From positions 43,510,988 through 43,574,987 of the forward strand of contig NC_087070.1 of assembly GCF_963678635.1 (NCBI RefSeq): DNA of 64,000 nt, written 5' to 3'. Under the pieces are notes generated by a model, which saw nothing but the letters and a program-made list of their open reading frames with translations, was not told the DNA's origin and did not search any database. Shown here piece by piece: positions 12,561-24,400 of this stretch. A program made the position numbers and the translations under genes. Each line of letters starts with the position of its first letter. Positions within the stretch are counted from its first letter, which is position 1. This DNA is from Symsagittifera roscoffensis (Eukaryota > Xenacoelomorpha > Acoela > Convolutidae).

Positions 12561-13060
12561 TCAAAATTAAACTTACAGAACAAAAAGAAAATCCATAACA
12601 CGATGGGAACTTCAAATTTTATGAAATTTTTATATCTAAGTTCTTTGAAAAACTTTGGAAAAATCTTTTGTGAAATTTTTCATTTTAAGTTTTCTAGAAA
12701 TATCTCGTTGACTAAAAGAATTTGGTTATTCATATATGGAAACCAAAATCCCAAAACCAGGGGAAACGCCGACAGTATACCAATATTGGGTTGCTAATTT
12801 CAAACTTGGTGAATTAAACACGAAATCAAACTGGAAAATCGAAAAAAAATCTTAACAATTGCAAAACACGATATAGTTTAAACGTGAAAAAATTCTTACG
12901 TTGAATATGAAAAATTAGTACGCTGAAACATGGGGAGATAGTTGTCGCACGCATTAGTATAGATATAGTATAAAATAATATAGTATAGACAGATAAGAGG
13001 TTATTAAGCCCCCTCGCCCTCAAAACACAGACACGCACACACTTTTTTTGCTCGTCGAAC
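12560..13060 (+). repeat. R2 repeat family, degraded copy with tail
   Basis: Contains the R2 block 'gggaacttcaaattttatga' and the R2 tail 'cacgatatagtttaaacgtg' followed by 'aattagtacgctgaaac', both also seen at 14.2, 16.15 and 42.65 kb. The 'taagccgatataaaatagg' block just downstream (about 13080) belongs to the same tail. Confidence 0.5.
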
Positions 13061-13189
13061 GACGCAATATGAGGCCGATAAGCCGATATAAAATAGGCTG
13101 AAACCTATCAACCCAAAAAAAAACAAGGCGATGGAAAAAAAGTTGTCATGAAAGTTCTGAAGTACTAGCGTGTAACGCACCTCCGGTGC

Positions 13190-14290
13190 TGCGAACTTTT
13201 AAGAACACTATACAAAACCGCATATATTGGAAAGAGCGTACTCTGACAGCACCCAATTTTAGTGTTGATAATTTCAAATTTTGTGAAGCGTTTTTCTATT
13301 TAAGTTTGTTTTATATTCAATTGTTGAAAAACCCATAAATTTTTCACATTTTGGTTCTTTTGAAAAACTTTAAAAATGACTTGAAAAAACATCACTTCTC
13401 GGGAACTAAAAAAAATTGAGCAAGCGCATCTAGACGCAAGATTTGCAACTCCTGAGAGTGCTCTTACAGTAACCTACTACAGCGTTGGAAATTTCAAGTT
13501 TTGAAAAATCACAAAAAACGTCAATCTCAAAAACTAATAGGACTTGAACAGTCACATTTTAAGGCCAAATCACAACTCATGAGACTAAACTGACAGAGCC
13601 TCACTATAGCTATCGAAACTTCAAATTTTGTAAATTTTTTATATCTAAGTTCTTTAAACAACTATAAGAAAGGACATAAAAAACGTCACATCTCGGAAAC
13701 TAAGAGCGTGTGAGAAGTCGCAATTTGACGCAAGATTTGGAACTTGGACCTCCTAAGAGTACCCTCACAGTGCCCAACTACAAAATTAGGAGTTTCAAAT
13801 CTTTTGAATTTTTATGATCTTAAGTTTTTAAGTTTTTTGAACAAAAAAATTGAAAAAATCATAAAACACGTCACATCTCGAGAACCACAACGTTTTGAGC
13901 AGTCAAATTTGGAGGCAAGATTTGCCGCAACCCTTGAGAGTACTCTGACAGCATCCAATTGCAGGGTTGGGAATCTCAAATTTTGTGCATTACTTAGAAA
14001 CTTGGGTTATCTGGAAAAAGCCACAAATCGCCTTATCTTGTATACTAAAAGGATTCCGGTATTCATAATTGGAGGTTAAATTCGCAAATCCTGGGTAAAC
14101 ACTCACAACATTCCACTATAAGGCTGCAATTTTCAGACTCGGTTTAATAAACACTGAAATCACCTGGAAAACCGAGGAAAAATCTTAACCAATGCCATAT
14201 ACGATATAGCTTGAACGTGAAAAAATTCTTTCGTTAAACATGCAAAACTAATACGCTGAAAAAACTTACACGTTGAGATAGTGAAGACCG
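13190..14290 (+). repeat. R2: degenerate tandem array, about 200-bp period
   Basis: Successive blocks repeat the order 'gacgcaagatttg', 'cctgagagt.ctc.cag', 'ccaact.cag.gttggaa.tt', 'tcaaattttgt', 'acgtcacatctcg' about every 150-230 bases, ending in a unique tail ('cgatatagcttgaacgtga'). Copies diverge by an estimated 20-30%. The 111-codon frame at 13744-14079 falls inside and is not a gene. Confidence 0.65.
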
Positions 14291-15633
14291 CATTTGCAAA
14301 TATTATAGACAATTTCTATTAAGCTGTTTAGCATTTTGTTCAATCCACAAATGAGCAAAAAAATGTTTCCATTAGAACAACTCGAAATTAGGCCACTAAG
14401 CCGATAAAATATGGACCGAAATCATTTGCACAGAATAAAATTTTAGATTAAAAAAAAACAAAAAAGAAATATATACGATGTCAAGGTGAAAAAAAATACA
14501 AAGAAACAGCAGAGGTCAATGAGAACACTAAAAGCAATTATATATTATTAAAAAAACTAAATTCCAAATAAGCCATTTAGTTGGATGCTAAAAACAAAGC
14601 CGAAACTAAGACGACTGCATGCATGCTGAAATCTGTGAAGTACTGAGGTGTACTGCATGCATGTTGAAACCTGTGAAAAAAGTCTAGTACCCGATTGCAA
14701 TACCCTTGCTATCGCAAGGGTAATCACAGTTTAAACAACATTGAGCCACTTGCAACATTAATTAGTTGTTGTTGTTTAGATAAAAAATTTGATTTTTTCG
14801 AAAGTGCATTTCAGGACAATGGGACAGAAATCTCTCCATGTAGCCATTTTTATACGAAGTGATTAAAACCAACTCAGAGTGTACACTTGGTTAATTTCAA
14901 AAAACATTAAGCTGTAAAAATATTATAAATATATCCAAAAACAGTTGAAATAAGTCAGTGAACTTCAGACGGAGAATAAATGACAAAGTTTTTTGAAATT
15001 TTTCAATACTCTAGTCATTTAAAAAAATTGTATGGCTGATTAATAAATTTTTGATAAAACTTAACCATTAGGAGAAAAGTGCATTTCAGGAAAATGGTAC
15101 AGAAATCTCTTTACATGTAGCTATTGTTATAAGAAGCGATTAAAACCGACTGCGAGTGTATATTTGGTTAATTCTAAAACCATTAAGCTGTGAAAATATT
15201 GTAAATATATCCAACAAACAGTTGAAATAAGTCAGTGAACTTAAGAAGACAGAGGATAAATGACAAAGGTTTTCAAACGTTTTCAATATTCCAGTTATTA
15301 AAAAAAAATTTAATGGCTGATTAATAAGTTTTTGATTAAAGTTAATCAATAGGAGAAAAGATGAACAATTGCTTTATTTCGGCGGACAATCTCGAAAGAA
15401 CATCAAACTATCGAAGCAAAGTCAATCTTGCTTTTTTGCGCCATTTACACATGCGTTATTGGAGAAAGCATTTTGCTTTTCTTTGAGCAGATAAATTTGA
15501 AACAAACTTTACTCAAGTTTTAAAATCAAACCGGTAAAAAACAGAAAAACTGCATTTGTTCTAAGCTCCTAATAAGTTAACAAAATTCATTTTTCAGTGT
15601 GTTCAAATTGGTGTGTTCACCGATGAAATTAAC
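13683..15633 (+). repeat. 1.95-kb tandem duplication, unit 1
   Basis: Starts at acgtcacatctcggaaac (13683) and runs to gttcaccgatgaaattaac (about 15633). It is nearly identical to the next unit over its whole length, with only scattered substitutions and small indels. It includes part of the R2 array, the R2 tail, two ~275-bp internal subrepeats and a 'ttctaagctcctaataag' end. The short shared string aacgt at the junction suggests joining at microhomology. Confidence 0.85.
14795..15360 (+). repeat. Internal subrepeat pair inside duplication unit 1
   Basis: Two divergent copies (about 14797-15072 and 15073-15357) share 'gtgcatttcagga.aatgg', 'cagaaatctct', 'gcgattaaaaccgact' and 'cagttgaaataagtcagtga'. 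The same pair recurs in unit 2 (about 16750-17295). Confidence 0.7.
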
Positions 15634-17570
15634 GTCACATCTCGGAAGCTAAGAGCGTGTGAGAAGTCGCAATTTGACACAAGATTTGGAACTTGGACCT
15701 CCTAAGAGTACCCTCACAGTGCCCAACTACAAAATTAGGAGTTTCAAATCTTTCGAATTTTTATGATCTTAAGTTTCTAAGTTTTCTGAACAAAAAAATT
15801 GAAAAAATCATAAAACACGTCACATCTCGAGAACCACAACGTTTTGAGCAGTCAAATTTGGAGGCAAGATTTGCCGCAACCCTTGAGAGTACTCTGACAG
15901 CATCCAATTGCAGGGTTGGGAATCTCAAATTTTGTGCATTACTTAGAAACTTGGGTTTTCTGGAAAAAGCCACAAATCGCCTTATCTTGTATACTAAAAG
16001 AATTCCGGTATTCATAATTGGAGGTTAAATTCGCAAATCCTGGGTAAACACTCACAACATTCCACTATAAGGCTGCAATTTTTAGATTCGGTTTAATAAA
16101 TACTGAAATCACCTGGAAAACCGAGGAAAAATCTTAACCAATGCCATAAACGATATAGCTTGAACGTGAAAAAATTCTTTCGTTAAACATGCAAAACTAA
16201 TACGCTGAAAAAACTTACACGTTGAGATAGTGAAGACCGCATTTGCAAATATTATAGACAATTTCTATTAAGCTGTTTAGCATTTTGTTCAATCCACAAA
16301 TGAGCAAAAAAAATGTTTCCATTAGAACAACTCGAAATTAGGCCACTAAGCCGATAAAATATGGACCGAAATCATTTGCACAGAATAAAATTTTAGATAA
16401 AAAAAAAACAAAAAAGAAATATATACGATATCAAGGTGAAAAAAAATACAAAGAAACAGCAGAGGTAAATGAGAACACTAAAAGCAATTATATATTATTA
16501 AAAAAACTAAATTCCAAATAAGCCATTTAGTTGGATGGTAAAAACAAAGCGGAAACTAAGACGACTGCATGCATGCTGAAATCTGTGAAGTACTGAGGTG
16601 TACTGCATGCATGCTGAAACCTGTGAAAAAAGTCTAGTACCCGATTGCAATACCCTTGCTATCGCAAGGGTAATCACATTTTAAACAACATTGAGCCACT
16701 TGCAACATTAATTAGTTGTTGTTTAGATAAAAAATTTGATTTTGTCGAAAGTGCATTTCAGGACAATGGGACAGAAATCTCTCCATGTAGCCATTTTTAT
16801 ACGAAGTGATTAAAACCAACTCAGAGTGTATATTTGGTTAATTTCAAAAAACATTAAGCTGTAAAAATATTATAAATATATCCAAAAACAGTTGAAATAA
16901 GTCAGTGAACTTCAGACGGAGAATAAATGACAAAGTTTTTCGAAATTTTTCAATACTCTAGTCATTTAAAAAAATTGTATGGCTGATTAATAAATTTTTG
17001 ATAAAACTTAACCATTAGGAGAAAAGTGCATTTCAGGAAAATGGTACAGAACTCTCTTTACATGTAGCTATTTTTATAAGAAGCGATTAAAACCGACTCC
17101 GAGTGTATATTTGGTTATTTCTAAAACCATTAAGCTGTGAAAATATTGTAAATATATCCAACAAACAGTTGAAATAAGTCAGTGAACTTAAGAAGACGGA
17201 GGATAAATGACAAAGGTTTTCAATATTCCAGTTATTAAAAAAAATTTAATGGCTGATTAATAAGTTTTTGATAAAAGTTAATCAATAGGAGAAAAGATGA
17301 ACAATTGCTTTATTTCGGCGGACAATCTCGAAAGAACATCAAACTATCGAAGCAAAGTCAATCTTGCTTTTTTGCGCCATTTACACATGCGTTATTGGAG
17401 AAAGCATTTTGCTTTTCTTTGAGCAGATAAATTTGAAACAAACTTTCATCAAGTTTTAAAATCAAACCGGTAAAAAACAGAAAAACTGCATTTGTTCTAA
17501 GCTCCTAATAAGTTAACAAAATTCATTTTTCAGTGTGTTCAAATTGGTGTGTTCACCGATGAAATTAACG
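15634..17570 (+). repeat. 1.95-kb tandem duplication, unit 2
   Basis: Head-to-tail copy of 13683-15633, offset about 1949-1951 bases, ending at gaaattaacg (17561-17570). Its end lies only about 550 bases below the stop codon of the MDC1-like gene. The near-identity implies a recent event or gene conversion. Confidence 0.85.
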
Positions 17571-18120
17571 TTTATCAAAAGTTAATTTAAGGACGTTGGA
17601 AGTTTTTGCAACCTGAAACAACTTTCACCGAAAAACGCTTTCATTATCGTAAACCGGTACCCGACCGAATGCTCGACATTCAATTCTAACGCAGAAAAAA
17701 AGCGGAAAAAGAAGTTCTTTACGGGAAAGCAAATATTTATATTTTGAAAGATACTACAACTTTTCATCCAGAGCTGCACAACCAAGCGGTTTTTTCTTTC
17801 GTTAACAAAACTGTTATAGCAGTCGATATCATTATAGCTGAATTCAAAGAATAACTCAACTCACAAACATTCAAATACAAACACTTCTAACAAAAATTTA
17901 TCATTTAAGTTTAATCCTCAATCATTTTCAAATCAATTTAGTAACTTCACTAACTAATTCAAACAACCTCAGAGATACGAAGCTTAAATGAGAACCACGG
18001 AATCTAACGAAGAACAAATAGCAATTCAATTTAGGCTATATCATGCAATTCAGAACACAATCTTTGACTTTTTGGGCCGCGATTTTGAAAAAAAAAAGCA
18101 GTTTTATGTGAACATTCGGC
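17571..18120. other. 3' flank of the MDC1-like gene
   Basis: Holds the presumed 3' UTR of the minus-strand MDC1-like gene. I see no clear AATAAA close to the stop codon. No gene seen. Confidence 0.4.
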
Positions 18121-18479
18121 TCATAAATCGATTCTATGATTTTCTTTGTCAATTTTCTGAGACATTATTGCACTCAACACAAACTCATTCGAACGACAAC
18201 AAGACATCAAATCTTTTTTCATTTTCGAAGCATCCTTTTCTGTTGTAACCACAAAAGTGTTGTCGTCCACAGTCGCTGGCATTCTCGGCAACACCGTGCC
18301 ACCGGCACTCTCGATAATGTCTTTCATTTCTGCTGGCGGAGGAAGTACAGATGGCGTGACGTGGATTCGAACCCCCCTCAAGACTCCTTTGTGCTCACGC
18401 GCTTCGTCTATGGATGCAGCCAGATCGATACTGTATTTTTTCTCGTTTTCTCTGTCTTTCAAAATGTAACCAGTAGCAT
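18121..18479 (-). CDS. MDC1: MDC1-like last exon, BRCT2 and stop
   Basis: Acceptor ATTTTCAG above 18479; stop codon TGA-equivalent at 18121-18123. It encodes DATGYILKDRENEKKYSIDL, then GVRIHVTPSVLPPP, ESAGGTVLPRMP and SNEFVLSAIMSQ. This is the inter-BRCT helix plus BRCT2 as in MDC1 and PTIP. It begins in phase 1, completing a GAT codon with the previous exon. Confidence 0.92.
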
Positions 18480-21400
18480 CTGAAAATGCATAGAAAAGTT
18501 ATGAATAACTGCTATCTAACAGCTGCATCAAAAATATTTTTTTTTGCTTTGGTAGAACGAATTTGTTCCAGCGGATCAACTATACAGGTTCAGAGAATTT
18601 CAATTTCAATTAAGGACCTATCCTTTTTCATTATTTTTGAAGTCAGAAGCTTCAAACGTTTCGTTGATTAGAATTTTTACAGTTTAAATTAAAAAACATG
18701 TCGGTCATCAATACAAAAAGCAAGCGACATTAACTGACTGACCATGGGTTTTATTGGAAGGTGCGCCAGATGCATCATTTTAATCCATTTTTTTTATCTC
18801 ATTTTCGATACCCCGAGCGATACCCAGAGGAAAATAATAAAGTGCTAGTCATGGTGCCAACTAAAAAATTAAAAATTTTTCCTTTTCTTTCGATTTTAGA
18901 ATGATCATTTGAATTCCCCAGAGCAAAAAAAAACATGAGACTAAACACTAACCAATATATGTCTTTTCTTTTCAACAACACTCAACATCAGATACATGAT
19001 AAGTAACAGCGACTTTTTGCCTTTTAAAAACAGTTTTATTTACTGTTTAATTTTCTACACGGTGTTCGGTACATATGATAAATGATATTTTAGTAATTCA
19101 AAATGGCATTGAACAACTAACCGACAACGGCGTGAGCAGTGACGCATGCCTTGACCCAATCCACTCCCACAATGCTGGCTGCTCTAGCCAGGGCGCAGAG
19201 GAACTTGCGGGTGCGTCTGATCTTGTCAGTGACCAGGATTTGACACTTGCTCACATCGTCTCCCAGGTGCACACTTCCAGCACCACATGCACTCTTCAGT
19301 TGCTGAACATCAAACAAATCACTTATTCAAAATACAACAGAAGTCAATGTTGAAATTAGACAAATCGAAGTAGTTTGATTTAGTTATTCTTTTTGGCCCG
19401 TTTAGTGCAATTGCATAACACCCAAATCTAAACCTGCCAAAAAGGAATGGTGTTTAAGTGGCTAACTCTCCGCTTATCTGTCAAAAGGTCTGTGGTTCGA
19501 GACCCATCAAGTCCAGAATTCTCAAAATCTGAGCAAACGTTCCTAAGCAGTGGCACAACAGAAGTTAGCCACAAAGAGCTGAATAGCTCGTATGGTGCTT
19601 TTTTCTTAAGTAGAAGAGTGATTTTCCTTATCTTGAACAATCCAACATATACATCCAAACTATAAATTTGCAAAAATTTAACTTAGCATAAATTGAGAAT
19701 TAAATTGAAAAGAACTCTATAATGAAATTATTATAAGGCATCGACAAAAACATGAACCAACTCAGACATTAACTAACATTAATTTATTTTTTTAAAAATT
19801 TTGAGCACCACAGGCCAAGCTACACTTCGCAAATAAAGCTAGAAAACTTCAAAAAAGGAGCTAAGGAAAAGAAGGTAAAATAGGCCTTAAAATGAAACTT
19901 TAACTATGTTGCCAGAATCGAACCTCCGACCTAGAGATTAGGAGTCTCGCGTCCTGGCATCTGCGGTATTGTCTCCGGCTATAACACTAGCCCCCAATCT
20001 ATGCAGCAAAAAATCCATGCCACTTAATAAGCACATTTGTATGCGAGTTTCGTTGGAAAAAGTTTCGCAATATACTACACTAAGCTCGCTAGCGTAATAA
20101 CGAGCAGAAGATCAGGAAATTTTTAGATCCAATTTTTCTTGTTAATTTCTTGCTAGGGAGCGATGTTTCGTTTTTTTGCTCGTGGAAATAACGTTTTTTT
20201 TTAGCAGTTGAGATTTACCAAATGCTGGCTTCAAGTTTCAGTGCACTTTACTGCTTCTAAACACGGAACCGCATAGAAATATATTCAAAAACTGGTCTAA
20301 AAAAGAGATTGAAGGTATCAAAAAATGATATCAAGTTAGAGTTCTTTTTTCAGGAATCTTTCACGATAAAGATTTTTTGCGTGCACAAAAGCAAAGCTGC
20401 ACTTAACAAACACAATTAAATACAACTAAAAAGAACTTTAAACTCACACACGCAAATCGCGCATCCAACGCGCAATAAAAGGCCACTTAGTTGACACAAA
20501 ATACATCATAAACCGTTAAAGCCGCATAAATCGTAAAAACTGAAATAACAATTTGAAGTTGGTAAATTTATAGCCATCAAATTTTGGATAATAACGGTAT
20601 TTAAAAAAGGCAACAAAGCTCAAAATAACTCTGCTGGTTGACGAAGTACAGATTTGCAGATGAGCTTCATTCCACCTATGTACCAAACCACTTTTGTAAT
20701 TAATGAGCGTAATTATTCTTCCTTTCAGCAAATGAAAAACTCAACAAACTTAAATTCAAACAGCTAAAAATCAAGTACGAACGTGAACAGTTTTCTTAAA
20801 AAACCATAGCCAACAGATGGTTGGAAACGTATAAAAGCGCTAAATCAAACCAAAAAAAATGGTTTAATTCTTTTGAGAAGATTTGAATTTTTGGATAAAA
20901 ATTATACCGAAGTTAAAGCTCTATGAATTTCAAAAACAAAAAAAAAACACTTCTGAAGAACCACTTTTTCTGAAATTTATCTCATTCAGAAAAAACTGAC
21001 TCAACAAGTTAATTAGATTCCGCTGAGAATTCAGAAAATGAAAATCCATTTTTGAAAATTGCAGTCACTAACGTGGATATGAACTAATTAAAAAAAAGTC
21101 AAACCGCTAAAAATCAATTTTGATTGTAAAAAAAAACGGAAGACAATTTTCCCATAAAAACAAAAACGATAAGATCCTATATACCTGACATTTATTTCTT
21201 TCATTTACACTTAAAAACAAAAAAAGAACATAGCCTGACATACAGCTGACAATTAATTCAAAAACGGATAAACTACTGAATATTGAAGAGAAATCGAGAG
21301 ACAAACTAAATTTGAACGTGAAAACCTTTGGATACATTTTCCTTAAAAATAATAGCTCTGAACATGGAAAAGTCAATGAGCTCATAAAACCAAAATCTAC

Positions 21401-24400
21401 ATATGAATTTTGAAGCATTTTACAAAACAGTTTACAGATCTTTGAATTTCAAAGATATTTATTGGTGATTGGCAAACTTTTGATAAACTTGGACGATTTG
21501 ATAACAATGCATCACTAGGTAAATTTATTCTTCCGCTAAAAAATCAAAAAAATGAAAATCCAATTTTGAAAATTAACTCGACCCAATTGAATTTATGTTA
21601 TTAAAGAGAGTGATTTGCCTTCCTTAGGCCAATTAAAAGAAAACATGACCTCAATAAACTCGAATTTCAAAGAAAAATCTGCGCTAGAAACTAGTCGATT
21701 TCAAGAATGATTTAAGACAGGCATCTTTTTGATTAAAAAAAACCCACATTAAGAAAATTACACATACATTTTTATCCCGCTGAGAAATCTGAAATAAGCC
21801 AACAGACAGAAAGAAAAGATTAATGAATGCAAGAAAATAAAAAGAAACAGACTTGGTTTGTTAAAAATTCAAATTTCGAATTTTTAAGAAAAAATATATA
21901 CCCCTAAAGCTCTTCAAATTTCAAAAACAATTTAGGATAGGTGCTTTTTTGTCAAAAGTCGAACTACAAAATCAAATTTGAGCGTGATCAAACATTAAGA
22001 CTTCTGCTGAAAAAAATCATCCCGACCTATATAATATATTACGACCTATTTGGCACTTAAAAATCACAAAACCTAAATGACAAATTTGAACATCTACAGT
22101 GGTTTACTGTCGTTCTAACTATTATGACTATTTAAACAAAACTTATATACATAGCCAACTGACAGTTGGAAAAGAGAAATGAACGCAAGAAAAAAAATTG
22201 ACTTTAATGAAAAAATCTCAACTTTCAATTTCAAAGAAACAAATAGATGCCTTTTGAGCTCTTTGAGTTTCTAGAATAATTTATGATTGGCGTTTTTTTT
22301 ATTACATGAACCCAACTAGAGAAAACTGGACTAATAGGTAAAGTTTTTATTCCGCAGGAAATCTAAAAATTAAATACCACATTCAAAACTAGAAATCGTT
22401 CACGTTTTTCGCGCCATTTCCACATTCGTATTTGGAGAGTGCTATTTACGTCACTTTCAGCAGATGAATTTCAATTGAACTCAAAAAAAGCATATATATC
22501 TAATTGCATTCATAAATGCATTAATATGTATGAATGCACATATGTAGTTATTAGAGCATTATAATACTGTTTCCTGTAAAAAAAAGAAAAAAACCAGCAA
22601 GACCTTTTTAAGAGTCTCCATACGTTTATTACTCTTAAAAAAGAAATCCAATCTAAGTGAGAAAAGTACCTTGCTGTATTTGTTGAGATCCTTGTCCTGT
22701 ATGCCAGTGAACATCACATATGAAGACGACTGACCCCCACCTAAAACACGCAATCCTTTAAAGACAACTCTTTTTCAATCAGTTAACTGAAGCACCCCCC
22801 ACACATAAAAAAGCTCACCAGAGTAGTATTTTTGTGCACAGAAGCGAAGTGGAGCTTGGCACCACTTGTGATACAGCAAAATGCATCATGGCGCAATGGC
22901 CGACAGAAAGAGATGAAAACCATTAGATCAGAAAAGTAATTGCCAAAAATGTCCAGAAAAATACGAACCCGATAATGGTTGGGCAGACATCCGTTGTAAC
23001 AAAAAACATTACGAGATTTAGAATTAAAACATGCATACACCGGCAATTTTTTTCAACATTCCAAGGACACAAAATGAGGTTAATAGTCGATTGTTATAAT
23101 CCGAAACCATATTATTTCAGCGAAATAAAATTAATCCAGGAAGGATATGAACTGAAGGTGATATGTAACAATAGGTGGTAATTTTAATTATAGCGCATGT
23201 ATTAAATTTGAGAACTATAATGCATAATATAATCATTTCACTTTCAATCAATTGTTCATGCTGCTAAGATAGTTTTTGTAAATACAATACTCTGCTAGAT
23301 AAAATTTTATTCAAAAACTCAAAATGTACTCTTCTTTTCCTTGGCTTCGAATAATTTGGCTTTCGAAGAAAAAAATCAAAGGTCAAACCGAGAAAAAATA
23401 AATTTGGGCCTGAATAATTTTCCTGAAAAACAACACAAAAAACCATAACAACAAATATAAGAGTCCGAACTTGGGCAGACATCCGACAATACTTGGGAGA
23501 ATGGGAGAAACAAGCTCTGAAGAAACAATTTTTTTTAATTCTCGCTCACTACGGTGTTATTACAATACAAAAAACATGAAATCACTCACTTGATCTGGAT
23601 CTCTTCGGCGAGTCGCAATTGTGCTCGCTGGTCACTGACGAACTTGAACTGGTCTCAAGAAGCCGTTTATTCGAACCAGTCTTATCCTTCTTCTTTGTGT
23701 CTCCAGCTACAACAGCAGTTGCCATTTTAGTTTTGCTTCTATCTTCTTTTCCTCCTTTCGACTTCATTAACTTTTCTTCCTCGTCGGAATCGTTCTTATT
23801 TGCAGTGTCTAATTTCGATTTACTCGACTTGGCATTTTTTCTCGGCTTATTGACCGCTCCCTCTAATTCATCTGCGCTCTGTTTGCCTTTCGAGGAGCTC
23901 TCAGCGGTGACTTTGGATTTCTTCGATTTGCTAATTGAATTAGAGTCATTTGCTAAGTTAAGTTGCCTCTTGCCTTTGCGCGACGATTCTGAAAAAAAAT
24001 TCATTATGGCCCCTAAATTTCTTAGCTGTTCATTTAGGCGGTTGCTCGGGTTGGTGATAAAGACGAAATCGTAAACTGAATTAGGAATTATCAGCCATGA
24101 CGGAATAAACATTAAGTCTCAATTGACAAAATTCCCAAATGCATAAGAAAGAAAAGTTTTCCAAATGTCATAAAAATTCCAAGTTTCGATGATAATTTTT
24201 ATGCGAGACTCTTTTTGAAGAAGTTGAGAAAGGCAGTTGAACTAACAATTCAATTGTGGATTGACCTTTAATCATGAAACAGTTTTCAGAATTCTGCTCA
24301 AAAACATGAAATTATCTTAAAAACATTTTTCAGAAATCTTATCAAAAACATAAGGTTTAGATTTTCTTTTATGTCATTCGGGAATTATTCCGTTAGGGTA

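Larger units (their letters stand above)
19303..22669 (-). other. MDC1-like intron within BRCT1, repeat-filled
   Basis: A 3.4-kb phase-0 intron holding a tRNA-like head (19445-19515), a SINE (about 19810-20100) and a cluster of R1 copies (20870-22620). No missing exon is needed for the BRCT fold. Confidence 0.6.

Noticed and set aside
13744-14079. 111-codon open frame, repeated at 15693-16028
   Set aside because: Both copies lie in the R2 repeat and the tandem duplication. Identity comes from the duplication, and the frame is not conserved in other R2 copies.
18570-18650. Possible additional exon between BRCT1 and BRCT2
   Set aside because: The direct join of 19122-19302 to 18121-18479 is in phase and gives the expected BRCT linker; the candidate contains an in-frame stop at its donor.
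18121-19302. Calling the BRCT gene PTIP
   Set aside because: PTIP has a similar C-terminal BRCT pair but more BRCTs and no FHA; the in-phase FHA exons favour MDC1.
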